64,000 bases of DNA from the NCBI GenBank assembly GCA_000733355.1, contig JNVV01000089.1, positions 30,083 through 94,082 on the forward strand, read 5' to 3'. Below are positions 22,341 through 32,879 of the stretch, one piece after another. The DNA is from Falciphora oryzae. Taxonomy: Eukaryota; Ascomycota; Sordariomycetes; Magnaporthales; Magnaporthaceae. The notes beneath the pieces were generated by a model. That model did no database searches. It was not told where the DNA came from and was given only the letters and a program-made list of their open reading frames with translations. Position 1 is the first letter of the stretch. Each line of letters begins with the position of its first letter. A program made the translations under genes and the position numbers.

Positions 22341-22880
22341 CTTTATGCATTGCGCAAAAAGCTTAAAAAAACGTTATTATAAGCACAAAAACGGTTAGCT
22401 AAATACTATAATAAAAACCACATCCCTATACAGTTCGCAGTTGGAGATTTGGTTAAAATGTTTACGAAAAACCTGCGTTTAAAAAATAAAAAGTTAGCAC
22501 CTAAATAGATCGGTCCCTTCCGGATTACCGAACGCATAAGCCAGCAAGCCTACCGTTTAGCATTTCCCGAGCATTACCGCCGTTTTTACAACGTTATTCC
22601 CGTGTAATACCTCAAGCGGTATATTGCTAGAGAATAAGAAAACAAAGCGCCGCTACCTATGCTAAAATACGAGAACGACCAAAAGGAATGGAAAGTTAAA
22701 AAAGTACGAAATAAAGGACGGATCCGAGGCAAAAAGTACTACTTGGTTAAGTGGAAGAATTAGCCGGCAGAGTACAACATTTGGGAGCCCGAAAAACACC
22801 TTCGCGGCGCACCCACGAAAATACGAGCCTTCTAAAGGGCCCGGAATAAAAGGAACCGAAAGATCCGCGAATTTTAGGAC
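22341..22880 (+). pseudogene. gypsy integrase C terminus and chromodomain relic
   Basis: After the solo LTR the frame reads ALRKKLKKTLL, FAVGDLVKMFTKNLRLKNKKLAPK and IGPFRITERISQQAYRLAFP, the usual post-integrase segment. A chromodomain follows (EWKVKKVRNKGRIRGKKYY, LVKWKN and NIWEPEKHL). In chromoviruses this domain steers integration to heterochromatin by binding methylated histone H3K9. Confidence 0.82.
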
Positions 22881-22949
22881 GTGGAACCAAGCAATAAAAA
22901 AAAGGGACACCTGAAATCGCCAAATTGGTTATCCTTTTTCAAAGGTTTT

Positions 22950-23215
22950 TGTCGGATTGTCAGCACTTTGCGCAGGCAACAAGAGGGGCCAGAGGGTCCC
23001 GGAGCACGGGACCCTCGGGGGCCCGGTGCCAGGGGTCAGGAAAAGGCCCTTTCTCTGCTCCCAGACGTGTATATAAGGAGGTCGAGCCCTCCTTCCTTTA
23101 CAGATAGATTCTTTCCCTTCTTCATGCACAATAGAGACCCTTCTACAGATCGTACGATCATTGTTCATCACCTACGGAGAGCTCCGCGCCTACAGGAGTA
23201 CCACTCCTACCAACA
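22950..23215 (+). repeat. solo LTR of a second family (TGTCGG...CCAACA)
   Basis: This 266-bp LTR has the perfect 5-bp TSD GTTTT (22945-22949 and 23216-23220) and lies in the 3' non-coding part of the gypsy element. It contains a TATA-like GTGTATATAAGG near 23068. A diverged inverted relative sits at 45092-45345. The short length and TGTTGG/CCAACA ends suggest a Copia-type family; no internal coding region is present to prove it. Confidence 0.85.
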
Positions 23216-23355
23216 GTTTTATTAAAAACCAACGCCCACCCCAGGCGAGGGAGAAAAACGGTTAACGCCCTTACGAGTCCACGAAAACTTGTCGTTGCAC
23301 CAAGGAAAAGGAGAAAGTTAAAGGCCGAAAACAACCTCCTTAAAAAAGGGATAGT

Positions 23356-23882
23356 TGTAACACCCCACACAAAAGCATAGCCAGCAGCCGCAAAAAACGC
23401 CACCGGTAACCACAAAAAAAGCCTCCGGGTAGTAGCCGGAAGGGCGCAAGCCCTAACGGATATGCGGATCAGGAAAGTTTAACTTTGCGACACGCGCGCC
23501 GATCAGCCCCCGCAAATCAGCCCGGCCCGGAACCCTAAAAGGGACGAAACACATCCGGCTCCGACGGACGCCGCGGAGGAGGCAGTGTGCCGATAACAAC
23601 CGAAAGGCAGGCCCTAACGGACGCTACGGAGGAAGAGGCGCGCCAACGACAGCCGAAGGACGGACGGAGGGCTAAAGCATAAGGAAGGCCCGAAAGACCC
23701 CCTGTAAAGGAGGTTCGGAGGGCAAGCTATCGTTTTTATTTCTACCTACACTATAAACTTGTTAAGCCCTGCACGAATACGACTGTGGAGCTGCTGAACC
23801 TCTAAAACCTCCCTGCGAAAACCCCCCTTTTCTAGGCCTAACACTACTATAGCTGGCTATAGTAGGGCGGAGGCCTGTTACA
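23356..23882 (+). repeat. 3' LTR of the gypsy element
   Basis: This 527-bp LTR is preceded by a purine run (AAAAAAGGGATAG) that could be the polypurine tract. It carries more A/T substitutions than the other two copies (for example GCCGCAAAAAACGCC where the others have GCCGCAGGGGACGCC), as expected of RIP. Confidence 0.9.
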
Positions 23883-24070
23883 CGCCGGAATGCGGCCTAA
23901 ACTCCGTGTGCCTTGGGCTTGCCCCAAGGTTTAGTTCTACTAGCCGCCTCGATAGCAACATATAGCCTAGTGTCAAGCTTAAGTAGCGCTAGCACGTTGT
24001 ATGCCCCTTAGGAGGCAGGGACTAGTAAATCCCGACTATAACGACGTTAAATATACTCTCTCTCTCTCTC
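23883..24070 (+). repeat. element B, left copy, 3' portion, ending in (CT)n
   Basis: This segment resumes element B directly after the gypsy 3' LTR (CGCCGGAATGCGGCC) and ends in a CT dinucleotide run at 24054-24070. It matches the reverse complement of 32880-33070. Confidence 0.8.
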
Positions 24071-24805
24071 TTAGTTCTACTGTAGCGGACTACCTGCCAT
24101 CTTCCTCATCTCACCCCGCCACCTAACCGTCCAAACGCTCCTTTTCCCTGGTACGCACCAAGCCACCGCTGCCGTATGGTCCAGCTTGGCCTCACCAATG
24201 GCTAATACACCACAGCCACGTACAAAGCGTGCCTTTTGCCATTTATAAATAGCTAGTTCTCGATCCCTTCGGTCTCCTCAAACTTTAAAGAGGGGCATCT
24301 ATCTATTTTTATTTAAGCCTTCTACTTACAACAATCTTCCGGCCTCCCCGGCCGGCCGGCTGTTGCCTACCACTAACCCCACTACACCAACCACAGGGCA
24401 AGCCAGGTTGGCTCCTGAAAGAAGGCTTGGTTGAAACATTATTGAAATCATGCATATTGAAATTAGTTTTCGGCGATGCCGAAAGAAAATCAAAGAAGTT
24501 AGCAAAGAGTAAGCCTTAGATGTAACGCGGCCTGTTACATTCGCTCAACACATCTGCAGCCCAGCCTCTTAAAGAGATTTTCCGAGTGTGATAGCAAGGC
24601 AGATTCACATGCCCCTAAAGCTAGGAGGGGCCGTTTTTCAGGACCAATCCGTAAGATTACTAGCTCCACGGTTACATTGCGGGAAGCTGTTATCAAAGCT
24701 GCGGAGTCATATACTGGGCATTAAACCGGGCCAGTAAGCTGATATAAACCGTTCTTAAAAGATATTGTGAATTCCCTTATGCTATTCGTGGAAACGGGAG
24801 TAAAA
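24071..24805. other. non-coding, probably repeat-derived sequence
   Basis: No gene is seen. A TATA-like ATTTATAAATAG occurs near 24241, and a short TGTAACGCGGCCTGTTACA-like stretch lies at 24528-24547, which may be a trace of another LTR end. No second copy is in the window. Confidence 0.35.
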
Positions 24806-25342
24806 TGTAACAAACGGCGGCCTCCTTAAGGAAGGGAGGTCACGTCTAAAGGGAAAAAGGGGGATCTCAAAGGTTCAGCAACTCAACAGTCTGGTTTGTG
24901 CAAAGCTCGACAAGCTAATGATGACAAGAAACAAGAAACGATTGCTTGGCCTTCGAACTCCCTTCATAGGGGGTCCTGCAGGCCCTTCTTATGCACAGCC
25001 TCCCAGCCATCCCTCGGCTGCCGTCGGCAGAGTCTCCTCCTCCATGATGCCCGTCCGGGCTGGCTGTGCTTTAGTGCGTCATGGTCTGGAACAACATGCC
25101 ACTCACCTCCTGGTACAACATGCCACTAACCCTTTGGTCTGGAACAACATGCCACTGATCCTTTGGTTTGGAATAACATGCCACTGACCTCCTGGTTTGG
25201 AACAACATGCCACTGACCTCCTGGTCTGGAACAACATGCCACTCTGGCGTACGCCCCTTTGGCCACTACCGGAGTCCCCCCTTGAGGCTACCCGTGGCGG
25301 TCCTTAGGGCTGCTGATCGTGGCTGCGGATCGGGGTGTTACA
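24806..25342 (-). repeat. divergent solo LTR, inverted, with internal 28-bp tandem repeats
   Basis: The 537-bp segment starts TGTAACA and ends TGTTACA, with TSD TAAAA (24801-24805 and 25343-25347). Its first half aligns with the reverse complement of the 527-bp gypsy LTR (shared AAGAAACGATTGCTTGGCC-like core), but the second half is different. Six tandem units of about 28 bp with the core GGAACAACATGCCACTGACC occupy 25082-25246. It is probably a diverged subfamily of the same chromovirus. Confidence 0.85.
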
Positions 25343-26349
25343 TAAAACCTGGTCAAAATCATTAACGAGGTCCATATGACCTTGACGATCTTACAATATA
25401 GCAGTTCTTGCGGGGCCGGGTTTTCCAGCTGCCCCTTTAAAGTTGGCTGAGAAAAATAGAGAATTTAATCGAAGATTTGGCAAAGGGATGAGAGCGGCTA
25501 AAAAGTTGTAACATGGAAAAGTGAAGTAGGCCTAGCTGTCTTCCCGGTATCTAACCTTAAGTACAGATCAGGACTGCAACACAAGCTGAATTATAATGAA
25601 ATGCAATCATTTGTAAATAAGAGGAATAAAAACGGGTTTGAAATATAGATAGCTACGGAGTAGGAAATTTTTTTTTTTAAAAGTATACTCCTTTACAATA
25701 CCAGGCAGAAAGGAATAAGCAGTTGATTTGCATAAACGTAAAGCAGCGTGGAAATAAGCAGCTACAGCCCAAGTAAGAAAAGTGAGTAGCTAACGAGATT
25801 GGCTGGCTGGGTGTGCAGGAGGAGGGGTGGGAATTGTAAAGTGGATACCCAGGTGATTGATTGCTCGAATCAGAAAGCTCAATCGGGAAGCGCTATACCA
25901 AAAAGAGAAGTGACCGAAAACGGAAATGCCGCTAAACCGGCGGGGGATTTCCATGGAACAACTTTACAGGTTTGCATACCAAAAATTGCTTATAAACGGG
26001 GCAAACCCTTGAAGTCCAACTGATAGCGCTACCTATTTTACTGTGTACCTATACTGGAGTTCAAATACCGAGAAAATTAAGGCTTTTAATCAACCAGAAC
26101 AAAATGATCTTCACCCCGAGGTCTGGTCGCACTTAAAGGGATACACAAATGGATGGGCTCTCCGTCTCTGCGGCTCAAAATAAGTGTCGGGTCACATAGC
26201 GCAGGGATAGATCCCTTCCATGGACCTAGCGGGCGGAGCCGAATCTGACAATCGATGATCAACTGCGGGCCCTGAGGATGATCCATCACGTGATCTTCCC
26301 TCCTGTGGCCGTCAGCCGGGGTTCCCCCCGCTGGGCCACGTCTCCATGG
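25343..26349. other. AT-rich non-coding sequence
   Basis: No supported gene is present. The first 700 bases are AT-rich with many short A/T runs, as in RIP-affected DNA. Confidence 0.4.
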
Positions 26350-26985
26350 GCGCGCCCCCGACTCTATCGAATCCGCAAAGCAGCTGCACGACACAATTCT
26401 GGACCATCGAGTCTACGATACTAACGATGTCGAATTCCGTTTCGATATGTATTTTATCCCAAACGGCAGTTGGGGCGATTGCATGCGGCGCTACCGCGCG
26501 TCCCTTTCCGCGCGAGGCAGCTTTTGGCCCAGATCGAGGCCCTCCGGCGCGGCGTCGCACCCCCGGCACCGGATCCGGAAAGAGAAGGGGTGAGGATGCC
26601 CGGGCTAGTGCCTTCTTACATACGCGACGGGGGTTCGGACCGCTACCACGCCATTATTTACATTTGCGACGCCGCGGATTGGCGGGGCGGCGAGGACGAG
26701 ACCATGACGAGGCTCGAGTTTGAACCATTGTCCAAGGAGGAGTACGAAGAGTCCGAAAAAGACCCGGACGACCCGCGCGAACCGGACGAGCTCCCGGAGA
26801 CCAAGGCCGTGCCCGAGGCCATCCACGACGGCAGCCCGCGGCACGGCAAACCGCGCGCGGCCGACGAGCCTTGGTTTGCCGTAAACTCGATAGGCATGTA
26901 TTTGTACCGGATAGCCGCTTTGGAGGATCGTGGTGGAGGGCCGCAATGGGAGCAGGCGAGGAACGAGGGCTGGACTTCTTGGTAA
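26350..26985 (+). pseudogene. frameshifted gene, unknown acidic protein
   Basis: Two frames form one protein. The first holds DSIESAKQLHDTILDHRVYD, DVEFRFDMYFIPNGSWGDC and MRRYRASLSAR. The second, from about 26510, holds QLLAQIEALRRGVAP, DRYHAIIYICDAADW, EFEPLSKEEYEESEKD and a conserved-looking end EPWFAVNSIGMYLYRIAALE to GWTSW. The switch is within GCGCGAGGCAGC near 26512 and needs one base gained or lost. The middle is very acidic. No known domain is recognised. A sequencing error cannot be excluded. Confidence 0.4.
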
Positions 26986-27241
26986 ACGGGCGCTGGGAAG
27001 AGACCGGGGCTATGGAGGCACGTGTGGGCTGAAAACTCCATTTGTTGCCCGATGATGGGCGCCGAGGGTGCACGTGTATTGGCATTGGTGTTGTACAATG
27101 GACGATGGTGGCTTTTCCTTCAATGGCTATTAGGGACCCAGGTACCTACCGACCCGAACCAGACGGTGCTCAAGAAAGCGGAGAGATCACGCATGCAGCG
27201 GAGCGTACGCTGCACATGCGGCAGCATAGGCGTCGGCATGC

Positions 27242-27864
27242 TCAGGGCCGTAGTGTCCGTGGCGGGGAACAGCGACGAGGATGCCGTCCTCGAGGCCAAG
27301 GTCGACGAGCGTCGCGACGCGGACGTCCAGAGCCCCGTGGATCAGGTCGAGGCCCCAGAATCATGCAGGGGCCCTCAAGAAGCAACAGCGGCAGCAGACG
27401 GGACGAGCTGGCGGACGCGTCGTGGATGCAGGCGACGGCGGGCGGCGCCTGGACCCGCCACGGGCGCACAGAAACGACGAGGCGCCTGACGCCGGGGAAG
27501 AAGGCGTGAAGCACGTCCAACTACAGGCGGGGATCGTGCTCGAAGACGACGTCCTGGACCTCGACGTGGTAGACCCGGCCGAATCCCTCGCACGGCGGCG
27601 GCTTCTCATCCTGGACGCAGGGGCGGCTTAAGGCGACGAGCTCGTGATCCATGCCGAAGTACAGGCAGCACACGGCGCAACGCGCTGGCCAGCCAGAGTG
27701 CATCGCCAGGCGGCGGTACGGGCCGACCTCGTCGGCGGACTCGATCCCTCGAACTTTCCAGGCGAGGCGGTGCAGGATCGTGGCCGTCCAGCACCACTGA
27801 AGTATTGCCACTGGACGTCAAGTTGGTCTTGGTCTGGCTGGGTTAGGTACCAAGACGTGGACAC
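27242..27864 (-). pseudogene. decayed gene with Cys pairs, unknown function
   Basis: From ATG 27864 (MSTSWYLTQPDQDQ) the frame shifts near 27800 into ILQWCWTATILHRLAWKVRG, then YRRLAMHSGWPARCAVCC and FGRVYHVEVQDVVFEHDPRL. A TAG at 27521-27523 reads as CAG with one C-to-T, after which the same frame continues LDVLHAFFPGVRRLVVSVRP. The CxxCC pair suggests zinc binding. The family is not recognised. Confidence 0.4.
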
Positions 27865-28058
27865 CTACCTGCCTGCCTATATTTTTCGACCTTTTCACAC
27901 GCCGAGCATGCTTCTCTTTGCCCAAAAATTTGCATTTCCATAATGACTGTGAAATCCGTTATAAAATACCTCTTACTATTGGACTAATTAGACTTTCCTC
28001 GACCCATTTCCGTGCTAAATCAAATCATAAAGTCGGTGGCATATTCCGTTCCATCCCC

Positions 28059-28625
28059 TTACAACGCCTTCGGCCAGGGAAACACCACTGGCACCTGCCG
28101 GATGCCTGTAAAAAAGCACATGCCGAGCAGCCAACTGCGGATCCGTAGCCGGGGCGTGCCATCTTTATCTCGAAGCCCTTCGATATCAACTCCAAACGAA
28201 GCGTAATAATCAATGTCGTTCGCGTCAATTGCACGCGAGCCTTCGTCGCGCGGCCGTACAAACGTGAAGACGAAAAACGGCTGCAACCGTGGTTTTTCCT
28301 ATGCGTCGCGACTCTAGCTTCGATCTGGCATGATAAAAATAGCGGAGTAATCGTTATACGATAATCCCGGGTGCCAGATTCTCCCAAGCCTGAGGCTCCG
28401 GCGCGCGTGGATCGCTGCCGCCAACTCCTCAGCCATAGCCAAAAAATGCTCCTCGGTAAAGGTCCGGGGCCTATCCCTAGCGCGAGATACGCGACTGTCC
28501 CTCCTAAGGTACTCGTCCAGGTGGTTGGCAAGCTCGCAGTAATCGGAGTCCTGCAAGTGGAGCACCAGCTGCAGCAGGAGCTTCCGGTCTTCCAATTTCA
28601 TAAAACCGTTAGGATCGTTAATAAA
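28059..28625 (-). pseudogene. second HET gene, 3' half (separated from its 5' half by a MULE)
   Basis: Reading away from the MULE, the frame gives PNGFMKLEDRKLLLQLVLHL, HLDEYL, then RLGRIWHPGLSYNDYSAIFI, typical of the C-terminal region of large HET proteins. TAG codons at 28314-28316 and 28299-28301 are CAG with C-to-T changes. The frame goes on with PFFVFTFVRPRDEGSRAID, DANDIDYYASFGV and CFFTGIRQVPVVFPW, and stops at TAA 28059-28061. Bases 28618-28625 (TTAATAAA) are one copy of the MULE target-site duplication. Confidence 0.85.
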
Positions 28626-31334
28626 GGGGTCATTTATCGAGCACGTAAGAAATGTTATCCAGCACGTAAAAAGCGGAGCCCACAGTGCAACATCGAGACC
28701 CACTGGACACTTAGAATTTCCCAGCCAATTCCTATGCAGGCCTGTGGTTAACTGTGGTTACCTACGTAAATCAACAGAGTTGACATTCCTTTACAAATTG
28801 AAGTTATTCACAAGTTTAGATCAGCCCCTGGAGCTCCTCCTGGGCCTCAAGCTCGGCGTTTTCATGCTGAGTGGCCTGCGCGTCCAATTTCCCCTCAAAA
28901 TCAGTAGGAATCAGCGACATCTCGCCATCAGCCTGGACAGGAACCTCCTCAACGTCTGCCAGATTAGCCAGGTAACGTGCAGAGGCCCGCGATCCCTCCG
29001 TGCCCGCCTCGTATAGATCTGCAGGCTCTGCAACAACAGGCGAGGCGGCTCGTTTACCCTTGCTTTTGGCAGTGCCCCTGCCACGGGTAAAGCCCCTGCC
29101 GCGGGCAGTCCCTCCGCCCCTTACCCTCGCCATCACCGCCGGCGCCGTTGAGGGCGGTGCCTCTGCATCTCGCAGTTCCTCGGCCTCGGCAATCTCGAAG
29201 GCGCTCGGTAGTCGCCTGGTGGTTAATTTGGTCTTTTCCATAGCCACGGAGCCTTTGGGACGGCCCTTGGACTGGATAACCTGCGGATCGTATGGTCCTA
29301 AAGTCGCAGGGCCGTATTGGAAGACTTCATTGCGGTGCCAACGCCAATAGGAGTTAACAAGCCGCAACGGGAGGGGTTCGGCTTGTTTGAGGTAGTTAAA
29401 CAGAACGTGGCAGCAGGGCAGGCCGTGAGAGACCGGGATCGTGCAAGCGCAGGGCCGGCCCGGAAGGAGATCCTCGGCAGCAGGCCGGGCCGGTGGTAGG
29501 TCCCAACGGCCACGGCGTGGCTGCTTAGGGATAGCCCCCATCTCCTTTTTGATCGCATGCAGGGCGGCAGGGACGACTTTATGCTTCAACTCGGCGAAGA
29601 GGGCGCCCTCCACCTCCAACGGCACTTTATTCATGCCCTGGAGACGCGCCAGCGAGATTGCAGTCACCTGGGATTGCCAGAACTGCTGCAGGCGTCGAAA
29701 GACTGTGGCCAAGTCGCCTCCAGAGCTGACGAGAAAGAGCTTAAGTGCGTTGTGCGAGGATTCGACGATAGAGGTGGTACGGTGGCCCCAATGCAGTCCC
29801 TGATCAACCCAATAATCGACCAGTACCTCCTTGAAGTCCCTTAGCCACGTCTCTACCGCGTAGTCGACTGCCTCTCGTGGGTACTGCTGATTGCGGCGGA
29901 AGTTTGTAAGCCTTTCGTTGTATTCTGCTTCCGTTTTCGAGATCAGCAAGGAGTTCTAGTCCTTGAGATACTGCTTAAACGTCGGATTCCGCTGTATTTT
30001 GCCGTCGGGGAGCTTTTTTGCAGCCGGAAAACAACGTTTTCCCCTGGCGAGTACGTTCATGTTAACGTGCCAACGGCAAAGGAGCCATAAGATTTTGCTG
30101 AACTCCGCGTCAGCTTTGAGGGCGTTGATTAAGGCCAACTCGCGATCCGTCAAAATCAGCCGTGGGAGAGGGATAGAGTGCCCGGCCAGATACTCGCGCA
30201 ACGTGTTGAGGGCCCACGCGTAGGGCTCTTGCTTTTCGTGGTTCAAAAAGACGGCGGCGATCGAAAATGACTTCCTAAAAGGCTGGATTCCGCATATATT
30301 CAAGAGCGGCATGTTGAAGCGGTTTGTCTTGTAGGTAGAGTCGAGCATCAGGACGTCTGGGGCGGCTTCGAGGAGGGGAAGCGTTGCCTTGGGCGCGATG
30401 AAAAGGCACTCGATTCTGCCATGCTTGTCGCGTAAGTCGTTGAAATAGTATTCATTCCGGTCATTGAGTTGCTGTAAAAACCCATCAGTTAGCAAAGAAA
30501 TTGATGATTTTATCATCGAAGCTGTGGGAAAGCCGAAACCTACGTCAAAAAGCCACTGGATCGGAGTGCGCCCTGCGAGTTCCTCCCTCCGGAGGGCGTG
30601 CAGTAGGTTCTGCAAATCTTGGTAGGTAAATTCGGCCTCCGCGCCCTCCTCCTGCAAAGTGGTGATAATCTGGCGAGGTCTAACCCCGGACTTCCACATG
30701 CTGATGATCTGGGCTTGGTTTTTGCGGAGGTTTTGCTGCCGGAACGAGCTGAACGCAACTGCTGGAAGAAGCTCGTGGTTGTGGGTAGGTTCGGTGCCAT
30801 CGCGGGCAACAACTTTCTCGGCGCTCCAGAAGCCAGCGACGAGCTTCAAATTGACCTTGTAGGGGCAGGCTGTCATCTGCGAGGCCGTTTTTCTGCGCTT
30901 AGAATCGTGTACGTGATGGTCGCCTTTGGAGGCTGAAGCACGGCCCTTGGCGCAACGGAAGGTGATGCGGCGCGTCTCGCCGGATCGCGGGTATCGCTCA
31001 TGGACCGCCAGATCAAAGCCGTTACTGTAGGCGTACTCTTTGAGCGCCGCCTGCGCTTGATCGGCCGTAGGGAAGCCCTCGGGCGGTAGGGCGGGCAAAG
31101 GGGACGCCATACCGGTAGCCGTGGTGCAGGCGTTGTTGTGCGGGAAAAAATTGCCCGGGGTCGCTTTGGTGAAGTGCATAAAAAACGTCATCAATTGAGG
31201 GATTCTAGGCGGCCATAGGCCTGCATAGGAATTGGCTGGGAAATTCTAAGTGTCCAGTGGGTCTCGATGTTGCACTGTACACCCCACATTTTACGTGCTG
31301 GATAACATTTCTTACGTGCTCGATAAATGACCCC
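28626..31334 (-). mobile_element. MULE (Mutator-like) DNA transposon, near-complete
   Basis: The 2709-bp element has terminal inverted repeats of about 122 bp (28626-28747 and 31213-31334, 7 mismatches) starting GGGGTCATTTATCGAGC. It is flanked by the 8-bp duplication TTAATAAA (28618-28625 and 31335-31342). One transposase gene on the minus strand fills the interior. It is inserted in the second HET gene in the same orientation. The low TIR divergence and single stop in the transposase point to a fairly recent insertion. Confidence 0.95.
28816..31194 (-). pseudogene. MULE transposase (FAR1-like DNA-binding, DDE core, SWIM finger) with one TAG stop
   Basis: The single frame of 793 codons starts at ATG 31194; MASPLPALPPEGF at 31110 is an alternative start. 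It has a FAR1/WRKY-GCM1-like N-terminal domain (FPTADQAQAALKEYAYSNGF, TFRCAKG, TACPYKVNLKL). A MULE DDE core follows (APDVLMLDSTYKTN, ILTDRELALINAL, LLCRWHVNMNVL), then a SWIM zinc finger in the last third (CACTIPVSHGLPCCH). The C-terminal tail is RG-rich (RVRGGGTARGRGFTRGRG). One TAG at 29956-29958 interrupts it after NPTFKQYLKD. The expected residue is Trp or Gln, and either arises by a CpA-to-TpA change. It is otherwise intact and resembles the fungal Hop-type MULEs. Confidence 0.9.
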
Positions 31335-32794
31335 TTAATAAACGGCAGCTCCCACCCGAAATTCGCAATGTTGATAGTGGGGCCAAGTTTCCACAGGTGA
31401 CCTCTGGCCGCGACGCCGCTCGCCGTCAGCTCCACACAGGTCAAACGGCAGCCCTTGTTGAACGTAAGATGTCGGTGCTCGTTTTCGGGTGCCTGGAATT
31501 TCTTAAACATAAGCTTTTCCAAAGACTCCGAGGCCGTCAGCCCACCCACCGATACGGCGGCGTCGTTATCGTCGCCGTTGTCGAGGATTTCGCCGTTAAG
31601 GAGGCACATGGCCAACAGCGATAAGCTGAGGCTGCGGTCCTGCCGATTGAAAGCTTCCCCGTCCAGCCGGACCGGGTACCGACAGCAGTTGGCGACGATG
31701 GCGAGACGGTCCCACGGCTGCGATAGCGAGCGGGATTCGACGTCGGCGAGCACCTTCGGGGTCATGGAGCTCGATTTGGAGAGCAAAAGCTGGTATTTCC
31801 CTGCCGCCCGCTCCACGTCCTTAATTTGCCGCATCTGGTTTGCCACTGCCAAATACCCCGCCACCCCGCGGAGAGCCTGGCACAGCAGCGTGGCCCGCTT
31901 AGAGAAGATGACGGATTTCACGCATAGCTCGCCTGGTATTTCGCCGAACACACAACTACCCCTCCTCGCTTCGAGCTGGAGCTTTAAGCCCCTTAGCGAC
32001 GAGGAGTGGCGGATAAAGAGCTGCGTTTCCACCCCGCCGCGGTAGTTCTCCTAAAACGTCCACGCGCGCGTCCACCAGCTGTCCTGCGTGATTTCGTAGA
32101 GCAGCGACAGAGCCATGCTCGCGTCGGGGATCGAAACCGTCCGCGAAAGCCGAGGTGCGGAACCGTTACTTCCTCTATCATCAACAAGGTCCCCTAACAG
32201 GACGCTATAAAGGAGACGTAGCTCGGAGGGGTCGTTTATCGGCCGACCTAATAGCGCAACGGGGTATTTGCTAAGCTGGTAGACGAGGTCCATAACCTGC
32301 AGGGCGTCGCGCCTCTGAGCGCAAATGGGATGGCTGGGGGAGCAGGGCCCGCTAGGACCCCTTGGGCACGCATCCTGGCGGATGCAGTGTGCGTCGATCC
32401 AGAGCAGCTCGACGTTAAAGTGGCGCATATAGTGGAGGGCGCGGTCAAACACGCAGTTCCGGACCGACGAAGGCGGGAAAGCGGAGGGGAAATCCCAATC
32501 CTGGACATGGTAGCATCCATACTCGGGGTCTTCGTGCCTCGAGCAGTCCCAGGTGTACGACAACGCAACGTACTGCCGGGTTTCAAAGGCGTCAATGGAC
32601 GTTCGTTGCAGTGTGATGGCTTCCGGCGTCCCTCCGGGTCGGAGACATTGGAGGCTGGTGATAAAAGTAAGGAATTTGTAGTGTTGTTTCTGGTTGCATT
32701 TGGCGCCGATATCGACGAGTTGAGAGATAATACAAGCCCCGTGTTGCTGGCTGAGCTGGTCAAGCGACTTTTTTTTATCGTCGTCGCCGCTCAT
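31335..32794 (-). pseudogene. second HET-domain gene, 5' part, broken by a TAG stop and by the MULE
   Basis: From ATG 32794 the protein shows the HET signature YVALSYTWDC, then ELLWIDAHCIRQD and VMDLVYQLSKYPVALLG. WWTRAWTF follows, then a TAG at 32051-32053 (a CAG with C-to-T, since HET proteins have Gln before E-x-Y-x-G-G here), and the frame resumes ENYRGGVETQLFIRH. The frame runs uninterrupted to the MULE border at 31334/31335, where INIANFGWELPFI continues in frame in the 28.6-kb half. Without the MULE and one TSD copy the gene is 673 codons. It is larger than the HET gene at 3.7 kb and only distantly related. Confidence 0.9.
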
Positions 32795-32879
32795 CGTTGC
32801 AGTTGCCCTGCCCGCTTAGTTGGACCGGAGAGAATATGCACTGTTTTTAACGCGATAGCGGAATTCGAGGAAGCTTGAG

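Larger units (their letters stand above)
8994..23882 (+). mobile_element. Ty3/gypsy chromovirus LTR retrotransposon, RIP-decayed, with three nested insertions
   Basis: Two direct 527-bp LTRs (8994-9520 and 23356-23882) flank a decayed gag-pol. The order is gag with a CCHC knuckle, protease region, reverse transcriptase, RNase H, integrase and chromodomain. Both LTRs begin TGTAACA and end TGTTACA. The flanks read CGCTG (8989-8993) and CGCCG (23883-23887). The uninterrupted second copy of element B has CGCCG at this site, so this is a 5-bp TSD with one later C-to-T change. A LINE, a solo LTR of the same family and a solo LTR of another family are inserted inside. All frames are full of TAG/TAA codons, so the copy is dead. 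Confidence 0.93.

Noticed and set aside
7907..24089. CCGCTACA (7907-7914) and TGTAGCGG (24082-24089) as ends of two LTRs around the whole block
   Set aside because: The flanking sequences that would be the two LTRs do not align with each other, so the 8-bp match is probably chance.
25082..25246. Possible CRISPR-like array (six similar units)
   Set aside because: The units are contiguous tandem repeats without unique spacers and lie inside a solo LTR of a eukaryotic genome.
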